Counted from the stretch's first letter, positions 47,473 through 59,573 are shown. The stretch: 64,000 bases of DNA from Pricia antarctica (GCA_011050085.1 DRGL01000079.1:62001-126000), one strand, 5' to 3'. A program made the numbers and translations. The notes: generated from the sequence alone by a model not told the origin.

Positions 47473-50343
47473 TTAATCAAAAAGGGTCGGTTGATCCTCG
47501 CCAGAATCTTTTTTGGATTTTTTGGATTGCGAATTTAGCCCATTTTCTTTTGATTTATCTTTTGACGAATCTTTGGAGGCCTCTGAATCGTCTGGCAACT
47601 CCTTACTAATTTCTGTTTTGGATGAACTACCTTCTGTCTGCTGCTTTTCGTTAGTCCCCTCTATTTCTATTTCCGCATCTGGTGTTGTGGCACTATCTTC
47701 TTCTTCTACCACTTCAATATCCTCGGTTTTGGTCGGCTCGGGCAATTCGTAAGGCAAGGATGCTAAGCCGTTAATTTCCAGCACCTTTTCTTTCGTCAAT
47801 TGATTACCCATCGCAGTAATCCCTTTTATGGCGATAAATTCTTCGAGATTCAAGACCCAATTTTCTTTGCGTTCTTGTCCCCGCTTCTTGGCAAAAACAA
47901 TTTCTACCCTAGGTCGATAGTCGGTCATGAACCGCTCAAGATAGGATTTTGAATGGTCTGTAAGGATATTTTCTTCTTTATCGGGATTATCGATGAGGAA
48001 ACGTTTAATGTAGAAAAGTCCTTTCTCTCCTTCCCAATAAATGGCGGAAAGCGGTTTTTTCGGTATCCATTTTTCAAGAATAACAATGTCTTCATCAAAA
48101 TGAAGGGTAAGTTCAGGAGTTACCGTTTTTACAAGTCCTTTTTGGGTAACAATTAGTAACCGATCACCGCTTCTAAATTCTCCCATAAATTCGCCCCGGT
48201 CATCAATATTTAAGCGGCGTACGGTTTCATCGAACCATAATTTTCGTGGTTTGAGGGTCGATAGTCCTTTTTCTTTCAGTTCAATCCGTTTAACGGGGTA
48301 CTTTGTGACAATATTTCCCTTGGTACGACGGCCCTTAATCAACACGTCGGCAAAATCAAGGTCCCATTTCAATTTCTTTATTTTTCCCGATTGTCGTAAG
48401 TTTACAGAAACGGTTTCTGCCTCGCCATTCGGATTGCCTGAAAAGTAGTAAACGATTGTGCCTGGTTTCCCCTTGCCCAAGTCATACAGCTTTTCTCGTG
48501 TTATACTGGTGACATTAAAGCGTTTAACATACGTTGATCCACCCTTTCCATCACGATATATCATATTGTAAATGGTACGCCTGTCTTTCTTTTTAAAGAT
48601 AGCGACATAGATAATGCCTTTTCCCACGAACACTTTGGAATCTACTTTAAAAATCATCATATTCCCTGCTGCGGTAAAGGCAATGATATCGTCGATATCA
48701 CTACAGTCACCAACGTATTCATCCCTCTTTAGCGAAGTTCCGACAAAACCTTCTTCACGGTTCACATAGAGCTTCGTATTGCGGATGACCACCTTGGTGG
48801 CTTCAATATCCTCGAACATCCTAATTTCGGATTTTCGTTCGCGGCCTTTTCCGTATCGTTCTTTCAGGCCTTCAAAATAGGCAATGGCATAGGCTATCAA
48901 ATGTGCCAAGTGATGCTTCACCTCCGCTATTTTCTGCTCAAGATTATCAAGATTTTGCTGGGCCTTATCCAAATCGAACTTAGAAATTCGTTTGATTCGG
49001 ATTTCGGTAAGCCGAACGATATCATCTTCGGTTACCGCACGCCTTAAATTTTTCGTAAAGGGTTTAAGGCCCTTGTCGATAGCGGCTATAACCCCTTCCC
49101 AAGTCTCTTCATCCTCAATATCACGATAAATACGATTTTCTATGAAAATGCGCTCCAAAGAAGCGAAATGCCATTGTTCTTCCAATTCGGCAAGCTGAAT
49201 TTCCAATTCTTGCCGCAAGAGGTCAACAGTGGCATCGGTAGAACGCCGAAGCATTTCGGTGACCCCTATGAAAAGCGGTTTATTATCTTCAATGATACAG
49301 CCCAAAGGTGAAATAGAGGATTCACAGGCCGTAAAGGCATACAGCGCATCGATGGTTTTATCTGGCGAAATTCCCGGTGGTAAGTGCACCATAATCTCGA
49401 CCTCGGCCGCGGTATTGTCCTCTATTTTTTTAATTTTTATCTTGCCCTTTTCGTTTGCCTTTAAAATAGAATCGATTAAAGAAGAAGTATTAGTGCCGTA
49501 GGGTATTTCACTTATAATCAGTGTCGTTTTAGTATGCTGGGCAATCTTGGCACGAACCCGAATCTTTCCACCACGAAGGCCGTCATTATAATTGGTGACA
49601 TCAATTATACCGGCGGTGGGGAAATCTGGAAACAGTTTAAATCTTTTACCTTCCAGATGCTTAATAGAGGCATCTATAACTTCTATAAAGTTATGCGGCA
49701 TTATTTTGGTGGAAAGTCCCACCGCAATCCCTTCCGCGCCTTGGGCCAGTAATAAGGGAAACTTTACCGGAAGGTTTACAGGCTCTCTTTTTCGCCCGTC
49801 GTAGGACTGTTGCCATTCGGTAATTTTCGGACTAAAAACAACTTCAAGCGCAAATTTAGAAAGCCGTGCTTCAATATATCTGGAAGCGGCTGCCCTATCA
49901 CCGGTCAATATATTGCCCCAGTTGCCTTGGGTATCGATTAGAAGTTCTTTCTGCCCTATTTGCACCATGGCATCCGCAATACTAGCATCACCATGGGGAT
50001 GGTACTGCATCGTATGGCCTACAACATTGGCAACCTTATTATATCGGCCATCGTCAAGGTCTTTCAGGGAATGCATGATACGCCGTTGCACGGGTTTGAA
50101 ACCGTCTTCGATCGCGGGTACAGCTCGCTCAAGAATAACGTAGGAGGCGTAATCCATGAACCAATCTTTGTACATGCCACTTACGCGGGTGAGAGCATCC
50201 TGCGGCTCTGTATCTTCGCCTGCGGTAGGTGATTCCTGATTTTCAATGGGTCGGTCACTACTACCTTCAGGCGTTGCTTCCTCTCCCTTAGGTTCGCCTT
50301 CCTCTCCGGCAGGTAAGTTCAGTTCGTCATTCTCATCCATCAA
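47473..50343 (-). CDS. parC: DNA topoisomerase IV subunit A (ParC/GyrA family), 956 aa
   Basis: YASYVILERAVPAIEDGFKPVQRRIMHSLKDLDDGRYNKVANVVGHTMQYHPHGDASIADAMVQIGQ...AASRYIEARLSKFA. Confidence 0.93.
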   Translation of the reverse strand: MMDENDELNLPAGEEGEPKGEEATPEGSSDRPIENQESPTAGEDTEPQDALTRVSGMYKDWFMDYASYVILERAVPAIEDGFKPVQRRIMHSLKDLDDGRYNKVANVVGHTMQYHPHGDASIADAMVQIGQKELLIDTQGNWGNILTGDRAAASRYIEARLSKFALEVVFSPKITEWQQSYDGRKREPVNLPVKFPLLLAQGAEGIAVGLSTKIMPHNFIEVIDASIKHLEGKRFKLFPDFPTAGIIDVTNYNDGLRGGKIRVRAKIAQHTKTTLIISEIPYGTNTSSLIDSILKANEKGKIKIKKIEDNTAAEVEIMVHLPPGISPDKTIDALYAFTACESSISPLGCIIEDNKPLFIGVTEMLRRSTDATVDLLRQELEIQLAELEEQWHFASLERIFIENRIYRDIEDEETWEGVIAAIDKGLKPFTKNLRRAVTEDDIVRLTEIRIKRISKFDLDKAQQNLDNLEQKIAEVKHHLAHLIAYAIAYFEGLKERYGKGRERKSEIRMFEDIEATKVVIRNTKLYVNREEGFVGTSLKRDEYVGDCSDIDDIIAFTAAGNMMIFKVDSKVFVGKGIIYVAIFKKKDRRTIYNMIYRDGKGGSTYVKRFNVTSITREKLYDLGKGKPGTIVYYFSGNPNGEAETVSVNLRQSGKIKKLKWDLDFADVLIKGRRTKGNIVTKYPVKRIELKEKGLSTLKPRKLWFDETVRRLNIDDRGEFMGEFRSGDRLLIVTQKGLVKTVTPELTLHFDEDIVILEKWIPKKPLSAIYWEGEKGLFYIKRFLIDNPDKEENILTDHSKSYLERFMTDYRPRVEIVFAKKRGQERKENWVLNLEEFIAIKGITAMGNQLTKEKVLEINGLASLPYELPEPTKTEDIEVVEEEDSATTPDAEIEIEGTNEKQQTEGSSSKTEISKELPDDSEASKDSSKDKSKENGLNSQSKKSKKDSGEDQPTLFD

Positions 50344-50371
50344 AAAATAATCGTATTATATTGTTTTGTAA

Positions 50372-52229
50372 TTAGTTTTCTTCGATTAGGTCAACTTCTA
50401 CTTTAAGGTTTTCGATGATAAATTCCTGTCGGTCCGGGGTATTTTTGCCCATGTAGAATTTTAATAGTTGCTCGATGGACATGGCCTTATCCAACATGAC
50501 CGGCTCCAAACGAATGTCATCTCCGATAAAATGTTTGAACTCATCGGGGGAAATTTCCCCTAAACCCTTAAATCGGGTTATCTCTGGTTTTCCAGATAGC
50601 TTTTGCAACGCATCCCTTCGCTCCTCTTCGCTATAGCAATAAATGGTTTCTTTTTTGTTCCGGACCCTAAATAATGGCGTTTGTAAAATATATAAATGGT
50701 TCTCCTTAATCAGTTCAGGAAAAAACTGCAGAAAAAATGTTATCAATAAAAGCCTAATGTGCATACCATCGACATCGGCATCCGTTGCAATGACAATATT
50801 ATTATAGCGCAAATCCTCCATCGACTCCTCAATATTCAAGGCGGCCTGTAGCAGGTTGAACTCCTCATTTTCGTATACTATTTTTTTGGACATGCCGTAA
50901 GAATTGAGCGGCTTGCCCCGTAGGCTGAAAACGGCTTGGGTATTCACATCCCTTGATTTAGTAATCGAACCCGAGGCAGAGTCCCCCTCGGTTATGAACA
51001 GCGTACTTTCCAATCGACGGTCGTTCTTCATGTCTTCAAGGTGCACGCGGCAATCCCGAAGCTTTTTATTGTGTAGGTTTGCTTTCTTGGCCCTATCCCG
51101 TGCCAGTTTTCGAATTCCGGATAGTTCTTTACGCTCCTTTTCCGCCATGATGATCTTACGCTGAAGCTTATCTGCGGTTACCGGATTTTTATGCAGGTAA
51201 TTATCTAGATATTTACCCACAAAATCGTTGATATAAGTTCGTACGGTCGGAAATGCCCCCCCCCATATCGGTTGAACCCAATTTCGTCTTGGTCTGGCTT
51301 TCGAAAACAGGCTCCATTACCTTAATGGAAATGGCCGAAATAATAGACTTTCGAATATCGGAAGCGTCATAGCTTTTCCCATAGAAATCGCGAATGGTGC
51401 GAACCAGCGCTTCGCGAAACGCCGACTGATGGGTACCGCCCTGTGTGGTATGCTGGCCATTGACGAACGAATGGTATTCTTCGCTATACTGTGTCTTACT
51501 ATGGGTTAATGCGACCTCGATGTCCTCCCCCCTAAGATGTATCACCGGATAGAGCATATCGTCCACGTTATTATTTTCCTCCAATAAATCTTTAAGTCCA
51601 TTCTCGGAAAAGAATTTTTCCCCGTTAAAAATGATGGTCAAACCCGGATTGAGATAGACATAATTCTTAAGCATCCGCTCTACATACTCATTTCGGTATT
51701 TGTATTTCTTAAAAATGGCCTCATCGGGCGTAAAAGTGACTTTGGTGCCTCTGCGCCGTGTCGTTTCTTCGAGCAAGTCTTCATTCTGAAGTTCTCCAAT
51801 AGCGAATTCGGCGGATTTCGATTTACCGTCTCGCGTACTTTCCACTCTAAAAAAACTGGACAGTGCATTTACTGCTTTGGTACCGACCCCGTTTAGCCCC
51901 ACTGATTTCTTAAAGGCACGGGAATCATATTTACCTCCTGTATTCATCTTGGAGACCACATCGACTACCTTTCCCAAGGGAATGCCACGGCCATAGTCAC
52001 GAACGATGACACGTTCGCCGTGAATGGATATTTCGATAGTCTTTCCAGCGCCCATTACGAACTCATCGATACAGTTGTCGATGGTTTCCTTTAATAAAAT
52101 ATAGATTCCGTCGTCGGCGGAAGATCCATCGCCCAATTTACCGATATACATACCGGGCCGAAGGCGAATATGCTCTTTCCAGTCCAGCGAGCGGATATTA
52201 TCTTCAGTATATTGGCTATTGTCGGACAT
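50372..52229 (-). CDS. parE: DNA topoisomerase IV subunit B, split by an apparent +1 frameshift at a C9/G9 run (51256-51264)
   Basis: The N-terminal ORF (51213-52229) has the GHKL fold (NAVDNC-type [30 protein letters not shown]). The C-terminal ORF (50372-51220) has the TOPRIM region ([29 protein letters not shown]). They join in frame if one G is removed. Confidence 0.93.
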
Positions 52230-52487
52230 GGGTGGGGTTTTGCAAGTGTTGCTAAAGATAAGGCGGATGGTAAAAATAGGAAACCCCTAAGCAGTAAAGT
52301 AATTAACAATGAAAAGGGATGGTTTGTTGATAGCGCAACCCTTTTTAGATTAGGGGTATTTACGATTGGTAGGCATGCATTCATTTATAAAACGATACAA
52401 CATGTATTGAAGTAAGACCAATTATAAGTCGGGAATGACAAATTTTTCCAATTGATTTCTTTACATTTCAGCTTACAAAAGAACTAT

Positions 52488-53411
52488 ATGGACTTTATCG
52501 ATTACTACAAAGTTTTAGGGCTGGATAAAACAGCGTCGAAAGCGGATATCAAAAAAGCATATCGCAAGTTGGCACGCAAGCACCATCCGGATCTTAACCC
52601 AAATGATAAGGAGGCGCAGCGTAAGTTTCAGCAAATCAACGAGGCGAACGAAGTATTGAGCGATGATGACAAAAGAAAGAAGTTCGATAAATACGGTAAA
52701 GAATGGCAGCATGCGGATGCGTATGAGGAAGCCCAGAAAAGACAATCCGCTTCCGGCGGTTTCGGCGGTGGCTTTGGAGGGGGCGGTCGACAGCAGGGTT
52801 CTGGAGATTATGCGGGGAGTGAATTTTCCGATTTCTTCGAGTCTATGTTCGGGGGTGGTGGACCCTCAAGTAATCGTACAGGTCGAGGTGCTCGCCAATT
52901 TAAGGGCCAGGACTTTAATGCAACGCTTCGCTTGAACCTTACGGATATTCTAAGTGCACAAAAACAGACTATCGACCTCGGAAAGAAAAAAATTCGGTTG
53001 ACCATTCCCGCTGGTGTTGAAGATGGGCAGACCATAAAAATTAAGGGATACGGAAGCGAAGGCATGAACGGAGGTCCTAAAGGGGATTTGTACCTGACCT
53101 TTCAAGTGTTTAACGATACTGCCTTTCAACGTGTTGGTGACGACCTTTTCAAGTTGGTTGAAATCGATTTATATAAAGCGCTACTGGGCGGTGAGATACA
53201 GGTCGATACCTTAAGTGGTAAAGTGAAGCTGAACCTAAAACCGGAGACCCAAAACGATACCAAGGTCAAGTTAAAAGGCAAGGGTATGCCAAAGTACAAA
53301 CAGGCCGATACACATGGCGACCTGTATGTCACTTATAAAGTTTCGATACCTAAAAATTTATCGGATAGGGAAAAAGAGCTGTTTACAGAACTTTCAAAAT
53401 TAAGGGATTGA
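52488..53411 (+). CDS. DnaJ-class co-chaperone (CbpA-like)
   Basis: [38 protein letters not shown] region; DnaJ C-terminal domain. Confidence 0.92.
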   Translation: MDFIDYYKVLGLDKTASKADIKKAYRKLARKHHPDLNPNDKEAQRKFQQINEANEVLSDDDKRKKFDKYGKEWQHADAYEEAQKRQSASGGFGGGFGGGGRQQGSGDYAGSEFSDFFESMFGGGGPSSNRTGRGARQFKGQDFNATLRLNLTDILSAQKQTIDLGKKKIRLTIPAGVEDGQTIKIKGYGSEGMNGGPKGDLYLTFQVFNDTAFQRVGDDLFKLVEIDLYKALLGGEIQVDTLSGKVKLNLKPETQNDTKVKLKGKGMPKYKQADTHGDLYVTYKVSIPKNLSDREKELFTELSKLRD

Positions 53412-53472
53412 CCTTGAGTCCTCCTAAAAATGGATATTAATTTTCCCACGAATGTGGGTTTAGCACATTAAA

Positions 53473-53763
53473 ATGGAACATCAAAACTATATCTTAGTCA
53501 GCCACTATTGCGAGCGAACCCATATTCCAAATACCTTTATAGAAGCTTTAAACGAATATGGTCTGATACGATTCCAACAGGTTGAAACAGGAATTTATAT
53601 TTTGGATGAGGAGATTCCCGAAATCGAACGTTTTGATCGTTTGTACAATGACTTGGGTATCAATTTAGAAGGTCTGGATGCATTGAACCATATGCTGGGA
53701 AAACTTCGTGCTATGGAAAATGAGATGAATCTGCTTCGAAATAGACTACGTCTGTATGAATAG
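53473..53763 (+). CDS. cbpM: Chaperone modulator CbpM-like protein
   Basis: 96 aa MerR-like; GLIRFQQVETGIYILDEEIPEIERFDRLYNDLGINLEGLDALNHMLGKLRAMENEM, downstream of cbpA-like gene. Confidence 0.85.
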   Translation: MEHQNYILVSHYCERTHIPNTFIEALNEYGLIRFQQVETGIYILDEEIPEIERFDRLYNDLGINLEGLDALNHMLGKLRAMENEMNLLRNRLRLYE

Positions 53764-53967
53764 CGAACCTATTGTGAAGTCAAATTTATAGTCCCAAATA
53801 TTAGGTTTTGTCTTCAATCCACTCTTAAAATTTCCTGCTTCATACAAGGGATTTAAAGAAAGAAGAACATTTAGGATATTAGACATGATTAACATGTAAT
53901 TTGAAGAATTCCTATAGCAATTTGTGTAAAGTAAAACCTAATTTATAGAATCAATACGCCTTTCAAA

Positions 53968-55062
53968 TTACACGTTGAACCGGAAATGCATAACATCACC
54001 ATCCTTAACAACATATTCCTTTCCTTCAATTTTCATCTTTCCAGCTTCCTTGACTTTGGCTTCGCTACCAAAATTGACATAATCGGCATACGAAATTACC
54101 TCGGCGCGAATAAATCCTTTTTCGAAATCCGTATGGATCACTCCCGCCGCCTGAGGTGCCGTCGCACCGACCGGAATAGTCCAAGCACGGACTTCCTTCT
54201 CACCCGCAGTAAAATACGTGTCTAGATTTAACAAACGATAAGCGCCACGAATCAATTTTGCCGAGCCCGGTTCGGTAAGTCCCAAATCCTCAAGAAACAT
54301 TTGGCGTTCTTCGTAAGTTTCCAATTCTGTGATGTCAGCTTCTGTGCCGACAGCTAAAACCACTACTTCGGCTTTCTCACCGGCAACGGCCGCCTTTACT
54401 TTGTCTACATATTCGTTTCCCGTAGCGGCGGATTCTTCATCAACATTACAGACGTACATTACGGGCTTGTCCGTAATAAACTGTAGTGGGTTCACGAACT
54501 CAATGCGTTCGTCCTTAGAAAATTCAATCGCCCGTATTGAAGTCCCACTTTCAAGTCCTGTTTTTATTTTGACAAGTACGGCTTCCTCTTTCTGAGCCTC
54601 TTTATTGCCGGTCTTGGCAGCGCGTTTGACCTTGTCAAGTTTCTTTTCAACAGTCTCAAGATCTTTTAACTGAAGCTCCATGTCTATGGTCTCCTTATCC
54701 CGTATCGGATTTACCGATCCGTCTACATGTACAATATTATCATTATCGAAACATCGGAGCACATGCAAAATCGCGTCCGTCTCCCGAATATTCCCAAGAA
54801 ATTGGTTACCCAAACCTTCCCCCTTACTTGCACCTTTCACTAGCCCAGCAATATCGACAATTTCCACCGTAGCCGGTAAAACGCGTTGTGGATTGACCAG
54901 CTCTTCCAATTTCAAAAGCCTTTCATCCGGAACATTGACTACACCGATATTGGGCTCGATAGTACAAAATGGGAAATTTGCGCTCTGGGCCTTCGCGTTG
55001 GATAGACAGTTAAATAGGGTGGATTTACCAACGTTGGGCAATCCGACGATACCTGCTTTCAT
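53968..55062 (-). CDS. ychF: Redox-regulated ATPase YchF (OBG-family GTPase fold)
   Basis: [43 protein letters not shown]-terminal TGS-like domain. Confidence 0.97.
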   Translation of the reverse strand: MKAGIVGLPNVGKSTLFNCLSNAKAQSANFPFCTIEPNIGVVNVPDERLLKLEELVNPQRVLPATVEIVDIAGLVKGASKGEGLGNQFLGNIRETDAILHVLRCFDNDNIVHVDGSVNPIRDKETIDMELQLKDLETVEKKLDKVKRAAKTGNKEAQKEEAVLVKIKTGLESGTSIRAIEFSKDERIEFVNPLQFITDKPVMYVCNVDEESAATGNEYVDKVKAAVAGEKAEVVVLAVGTEADITELETYEERQMFLEDLGLTEPGSAKLIRGAYRLLNLDTYFTAGEKEVRAWTIPVGATAPQAAGVIHTDFEKGFIRAEVISYADYVNFGSEAKVKEAGKMKIEGKEYVVKDGDVMHFRFNV

Positions 55063-55500
55063 TTTTTATAATTTGACCTGCCGCTACGGCAAGCGGATAT
55101 TTATGTATTCTAAAATTTATAACCCGCTAATGCGGTTATCAATCTAAAGATGGCAAAAGCCCATCAGGTGAATTTTTAAAATTCGCTGCAAAGATAGTTT
55201 TTTTAGCTTGTATTTGGTCTTGTGCACGACCCTTGACGTATGTGACCAAAATTAGGATCAAAGATTTTTCAAAATAATATGCAAGCATATGATAATAGTA
55301 TAATAAAAACGCTTGATTCCCATTTTTACTTAAATAAAATATCAATAACGTTGAATATTTTTCGATTTTTAAGTTTTTTTTAATAATCTATACTTATATT
55401 GGTCAATTATAATTCCTACGCAAGCATTTTATAATAGTATTTCATCCGTTGCAACTACAAACTCAAAATCACTAATACATAACAATTAGAATCTAAACTT

Positions 55501-58359
55501 ATGAAAGTAAAACAATTGCTTCCAATGGCCTTCTCAAGTTTCCTCGTAATGGGAACATTGAATACAAAGGCCGCAAACTCTGAACCTGGCCACTCGCCCA
55601 TTCCCTTAGAAATTTTGAAAAAAAATGCATTTCAAAGCATTGTTGTGGGAAAGGTCATCGATAAAGACGGCATGGCGCTGGCAGGTGTAAATATTGTCGA
55701 AAAAGGTACTACGAACGGTGTAACTACAGATTTCGATGGAAATTTTGAAATCTCAGTAGCAAGCGATGCCATTCTTGTATTTAGTTATATCGGTTTTACA
55801 TCTATAGAGGAAGCCGTTGCAGGAAGATCCGAAATCGCTATCACATTAGATGAAGGCGGCGTTCAGCTTGAGGAAATGATTGTCGTAGGCAGTAGAACAG
55901 CCCCTAGAAGTAATACGGATACCCCCTTACCCGTAGATGTGGTAGGCGTAAAAGAATTACAATCTACAGGGCAGCCGACATTTGACAAGGCCCTACAATA
56001 TCGTATACCTTCATTTAACACGGTGCAAACTCCTGTAAACGATGCTACCTCTTTATTAGACCCTTATGAAATTCGAAATATGGGACCTAGTAGAACCTTG
56101 ATTTTGATCAATGGTAAACGCAAAAACCTTAGTGCCCTGCTATATACACAGACCTCTCCGGGACGAGGGGAAACAGGTGCTGATATTTCTGCCATTCCTA
56201 CGGAAGCCATTAAAAGAGTTGAAATTCTTCGCGATGGTGCATCGGCCCAATATGGATCGGATGCTATCGCAGGGGTCATGAACATTATTTTGAAGGATAG
56301 TCCGAATGACGGTTCTGCAACGGTACGCTTAGGCGTTACTTCCGAAGGAGATGGTGAAATGTTCGGTGTTGCCATCAATAACGGTAGTTCTATAGGTGAA
56401 GATAAAGGCTTTGTAAACTACACGGTTGACCTTTCAAAAGTAAACTTGGCCAACAGACCTGGTACGGTGAATGCGGCTGGCGAAGCCGCTGATTTCGGTG
56501 CCGATATTGCCGATGTACAAGAATTTTTGGGTCGTGTGCCGGATGCAGGCAATATCAATGGCTCCCCAGAAACCGCAGCTGCAAAGTTTTCGGTGAATTT
56601 CGGTTATGACCTAAGTGCGAATACAGAACTTTATGCGAACGCTGCTTATGTTTATAAATATGTAAATAGCTTTGCCAACTATAGAACTCCCTATTGGAGA
56701 ACTGTTGAAGAATATCCATATTTGGCCGATTTCTTCCCTGGGAACAATCCGAATAATCCCGGTGGTTACGATGGATATGTTCCTACGTTCGAAGGTTTGT
56801 TAAGCGATTATAATGGCACAGTCGGTTTTCGATCGATAATCAACGACTGGAACATCGATGCCAGTTTTACAACCGGTGGAAATACCCAGACGTATAAAGT
56901 AAACCAAACCCACAACAGGAATATTGTATTTTCCCCTTCCACATTTATTGATGCCAATGGAAATGGTACGGTTGAAGATGGTGAACTCACTGAAGGCTCC
57001 GAACTATATCGGGAGAATAGTCAGCAGTCTTTTGATCCGGGCGGAACAAGGTTTAGCCATAATGTGGGTAATATTGATATTTCTAGGTTGTTGTCCGATA
57101 AGGTTAGTTTCGGTATCGGTGCCGAGTTTAGAACCGAGACCTTTGAAGTCATCGAAGGCGAACTGGCATCTTACGATGGTGGTGGAGCAGATTCATTTGC
57201 AGGTGCCTCCCCTCAGAATTCCGGTAAATTCAATCGATATAATATCGGTGGTTATTTGAGTTTAGACTATGATGTGACCGATGCGTTCTTATTGAGCGGT
57301 ACGATTAGAACAGAAAATTATTCTGATTTCGGTAACACGTTTATTTATAAATTCAGCTCACGCTACAAAATTAGCGATGCGTTTACATTGCGTGGATCGC
57401 TTTCATCGGGCTTTAGAGCACCCACTCTACATCAAATATACACGCAAAAAGCACAGTACTCGTTTGTTCCAGGACAAGGTATACAAGTGGGTGGTTTAAT
57501 TAATAACGTCTCTACACAGGCGAAATTATTGGGTATACCTCAACTTGATGCTGAAACATCGAATAATTTTACAATTGGCGGGGGCGGTAAAGTTGGCAAG
57601 TTCAGCTACACTGTCGATTATTACAATATTGCCGTTAAAGACCGTATCGTTTTGAGCACCGAAATTGGCCCAACGGATGCTGGAAATACAGCGCTTGATG
57701 ATATTTTGACTAACAATAACCTTTCGGACGTCAGTTTCTTCGTTAATGCTATTGACACCAAAACTTCAGGTGTCGACGTAGTGCTTGCCTATAATAACCT
57801 TGCAGTTGGCGCGGGACAACTGGGCTTTAACCTTTCTGGAAACTATACGATACAAAACGAACGTGACGGTGCGGTCAACAATCCTACTTTGGTCGAACAA
57901 GCGGGCCAATCTGTAGTAAACGAGACCCAAGAGGCATTATTCTTTACTTCAAGACCCCAAACCAAATGGATCTTCGGGATAAATTATGATATTAACAAGT
58001 TCGGCTTTTCCGTCAACAATACATATTTCGGAAAGACGAAGTTCCAACAACAAGGTTTGAGCAATGATTTATTTACAGAGTTCACCCCAAAAACGGTTAC
58101 CGATCTAGGCATCAATTTTAGTGCTACGGAAAAATTCACAATTGCCTTAAACGTCAACAATATTTTCAACGTATTGCCTGAGTGGAGTTTTCAGTCTAAA
58201 AACGCAGCAGGAAATGCTATATTGGCAGATGCGGCACAATTGCAAAATCAATCTAACTTGATTACTTTCAACCAGAGATATTCACAAATGACCTATGACG
58301 GTTTTCACTTTAGTCAATTGGGTACAATGCTGAATCTGTCATTGAACTACAAGTTTTAA
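55501..58359 (+). CDS. TonB-dependent receptor with CarboxypepD-reg-like N-terminal domain
   Basis: VIDKDGMALAGVNIVEKGTTNGVTTDFDGNFEISV; plug RVEILRDGASAQYGSDAIAGVMNIILK; C-terminal barrel ending in LNYKF. Confidence 0.95.
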   Translation: MKVKQLLPMAFSSFLVMGTLNTKAANSEPGHSPIPLEILKKNAFQSIVVGKVIDKDGMALAGVNIVEKGTTNGVTTDFDGNFEISVASDAILVFSYIGFTSIEEAVAGRSEIAITLDEGGVQLEEMIVVGSRTAPRSNTDTPLPVDVVGVKELQSTGQPTFDKALQYRIPSFNTVQTPVNDATSLLDPYEIRNMGPSRTLILINGKRKNLSALLYTQTSPGRGETGADISAIPTEAIKRVEILRDGASAQYGSDAIAGVMNIILKDSPNDGSATVRLGVTSEGDGEMFGVAINNGSSIGEDKGFVNYTVDLSKVNLANRPGTVNAAGEAADFGADIADVQEFLGRVPDAGNINGSPETAAAKFSVNFGYDLSANTELYANAAYVYKYVNSFANYRTPYWRTVEEYPYLADFFPGNNPNNPGGYDGYVPTFEGLLSDYNGTVGFRSIINDWNIDASFTTGGNTQTYKVNQTHNRNIVFSPSTFIDANGNGTVEDGELTEGSELYRENSQQSFDPGGTRFSHNVGNIDISRLLSDKVSFGIGAEFRTETFEVIEGELASYDGGGADSFAGASPQNSGKFNRYNIGGYLSLDYDVTDAFLLSGTIRTENYSDFGNTFIYKFSSRYKISDAFTLRGSLSSGFRAPTLHQIYTQKAQYSFVPGQGIQVGGLINNVSTQAKLLGIPQLDAETSNNFTIGGGGKVGKFSYTVDYYNIAVKDRIVLSTEIGPTDAGNTALDDILTNNNLSDVSFFVNAIDTKTSGVDVVLAYNNLAVGAGQLGFNLSGNYTIQNERDGAVNNPTLVEQAGQSVVNETQEALFFTSRPQTKWIFGINYDINKFGFSVNNTYFGKTKFQQQGLSNDLFTEFTPKTVTDLGINFSATEKFTIALNVNNIFNVLPEWSFQSKNAAGNAILADAAQLQNQSNLITFNQRYSQMTYDGFHFSQLGTMLNLSLNYKF

Positions 58360-58383
58360 GCTGATTGACATAGTTAACCTTAC

Positions 58384-58413
58384 AAAGCTGTCTAGCCATA
58401 GACAGCTTTTTTT
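58384..58413 (+). terminator. Rho-independent terminator
   Basis: AAAGCTGTCT-agccat-AGACAGCTTTTTTT. Confidence 0.88.
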
Positions 58414-58427
58414 ATACCTTACGTTTT

Positions 58428-59216
58428 ATGAAGAACCAAATCGTCTTACAGGGTATTTGTTATGATGACAAATCATCTTTTATGAAGGGACCTGCTTTGG
58501 CACCGCCTCTGATTCGGAAAGCCTATCGTAGTGATTCTGCCAATTATTTTTCCGAATCGGGCCTTGAATTGAAACCTGAACTATTTGAAGATAAAGGTGA
58601 TTATACGATTGCGGAATATTTTGAAATTGAATCTCTCACGCTTAAATGTATCGAACAAAAGCGGCCCCTAATATCTTTGGGCGGGGATCATTCCATAACC
58701 TACCCTATACTTAAGGCATTTTACAAAATTTACGGACAAATAGACGTAGTGCATATTGACGCCCATGCCGATTTGTACCATGAATTCGAAGGGGACAGAT
58801 ACTCCCATGCCTGCCCTTTTGCCAGAATAATGGAAGATAAAATAGCAAGTAGGTTAGTACAAATTGGCATACGAACCCTAAATACGCACCAAAAAAATCA
58901 AGCGGAAAAATTTGGTGTCGAAATGCTCGAAATGAAAAATTTCGAGATTAATCGTTTGCCCAAATATGATCACCCCATTTATCTTTCGTTGGATATGGAT
59001 TGTCTTGATCCGGCTTTCGCCCCGGGAGTTTCCCACCACGAACCGGGCGGTTTAACTACTAGACAATTATTACATATCCTTCAAAAAATTAACGTTCCAA
59101 TAATCGGCGCCGATATTGTAGAGTACAACCCAAACAGGGACCTTAATGGAATGACCGCCATGGTAGCCGCAAAGGTAGTAAAGGAAATTGCCGCGCAAAT
59201 GCTCGTAAATTCCTAA
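58428..59216 (+). CDS. Arginase/agmatinase (ureohydrolase) family protein
   Basis: SLGGDHSITYPILKAF, VVHIDAHADLYHEFEG, YLSLDMDCLDPAFAPGVSHHEPGG. Confidence 0.92.
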   Translation: MKNQIVLQGICYDDKSSFMKGPALAPPLIRKAYRSDSANYFSESGLELKPELFEDKGDYTIAEYFEIESLTLKCIEQKRPLISLGGDHSITYPILKAFYKIYGQIDVVHIDAHADLYHEFEGDRYSHACPFARIMEDKIASRLVQIGIRTLNTHQKNQAEKFGVEMLEMKNFEINRLPKYDHPIYLSLDMDCLDPAFAPGVSHHEPGGLTTRQLLHILQKINVPIIGADIVEYNPNRDLNGMTAMVAAKVVKEIAAQMLVNS

Positions 59217-59219
59217 TAT

Positions 59220-59573
59220 CTAAGATTCCGGATGCATGAATGCCTGCTTTGTCAGCAGGGTCTCTTCACTTTCTACGTGGTCTTCATCTGGTACACAACA
59301 GTCTACCGGACATACCGCAGCACATTGAGGCTCTTCGTGAAAGCCCATACATTCAGTACATTTATCGGGCGAGATATAGTAAATTTCGTCGCTAATAGGT
59401 TCTTGAACATCTTCGGCATTCACAGCTTTGCCGTTGGGCAATACCACATCGCCTTCCAAAGAAGTGCCATCACCATAGCGCCATTCATCGGCACCTTCAT
59501 ATATTGCAGTGTTTGGGCACTCCGGCTCGCAAGCCCCGCAATTGATACATTCATCAGTTATAACTATTGCCAT
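59220..59573 (-). CDS. 4Fe-4S dicluster ferredoxin
   Basis: [21 protein letters not shown]...[24 protein letters not shown]. Confidence 0.93.
   Translation of the reverse strand: MAIVITDECINCGACEPECPNTAIYEGADEWRYGDGTSLEGDVVLPNGKAVNAEDVQEPISDEIYYISPDKCTECMGFHEEPQCAAVCPVDCCVPDEDHVESEETLLTKQAFMHPES

Noticed and set aside
52170-52415. 81-aa plus-strand ORF at the parE 5' end
   Set aside because: Overlaps the parE start and lacks any recognisable domain or upstream signal.
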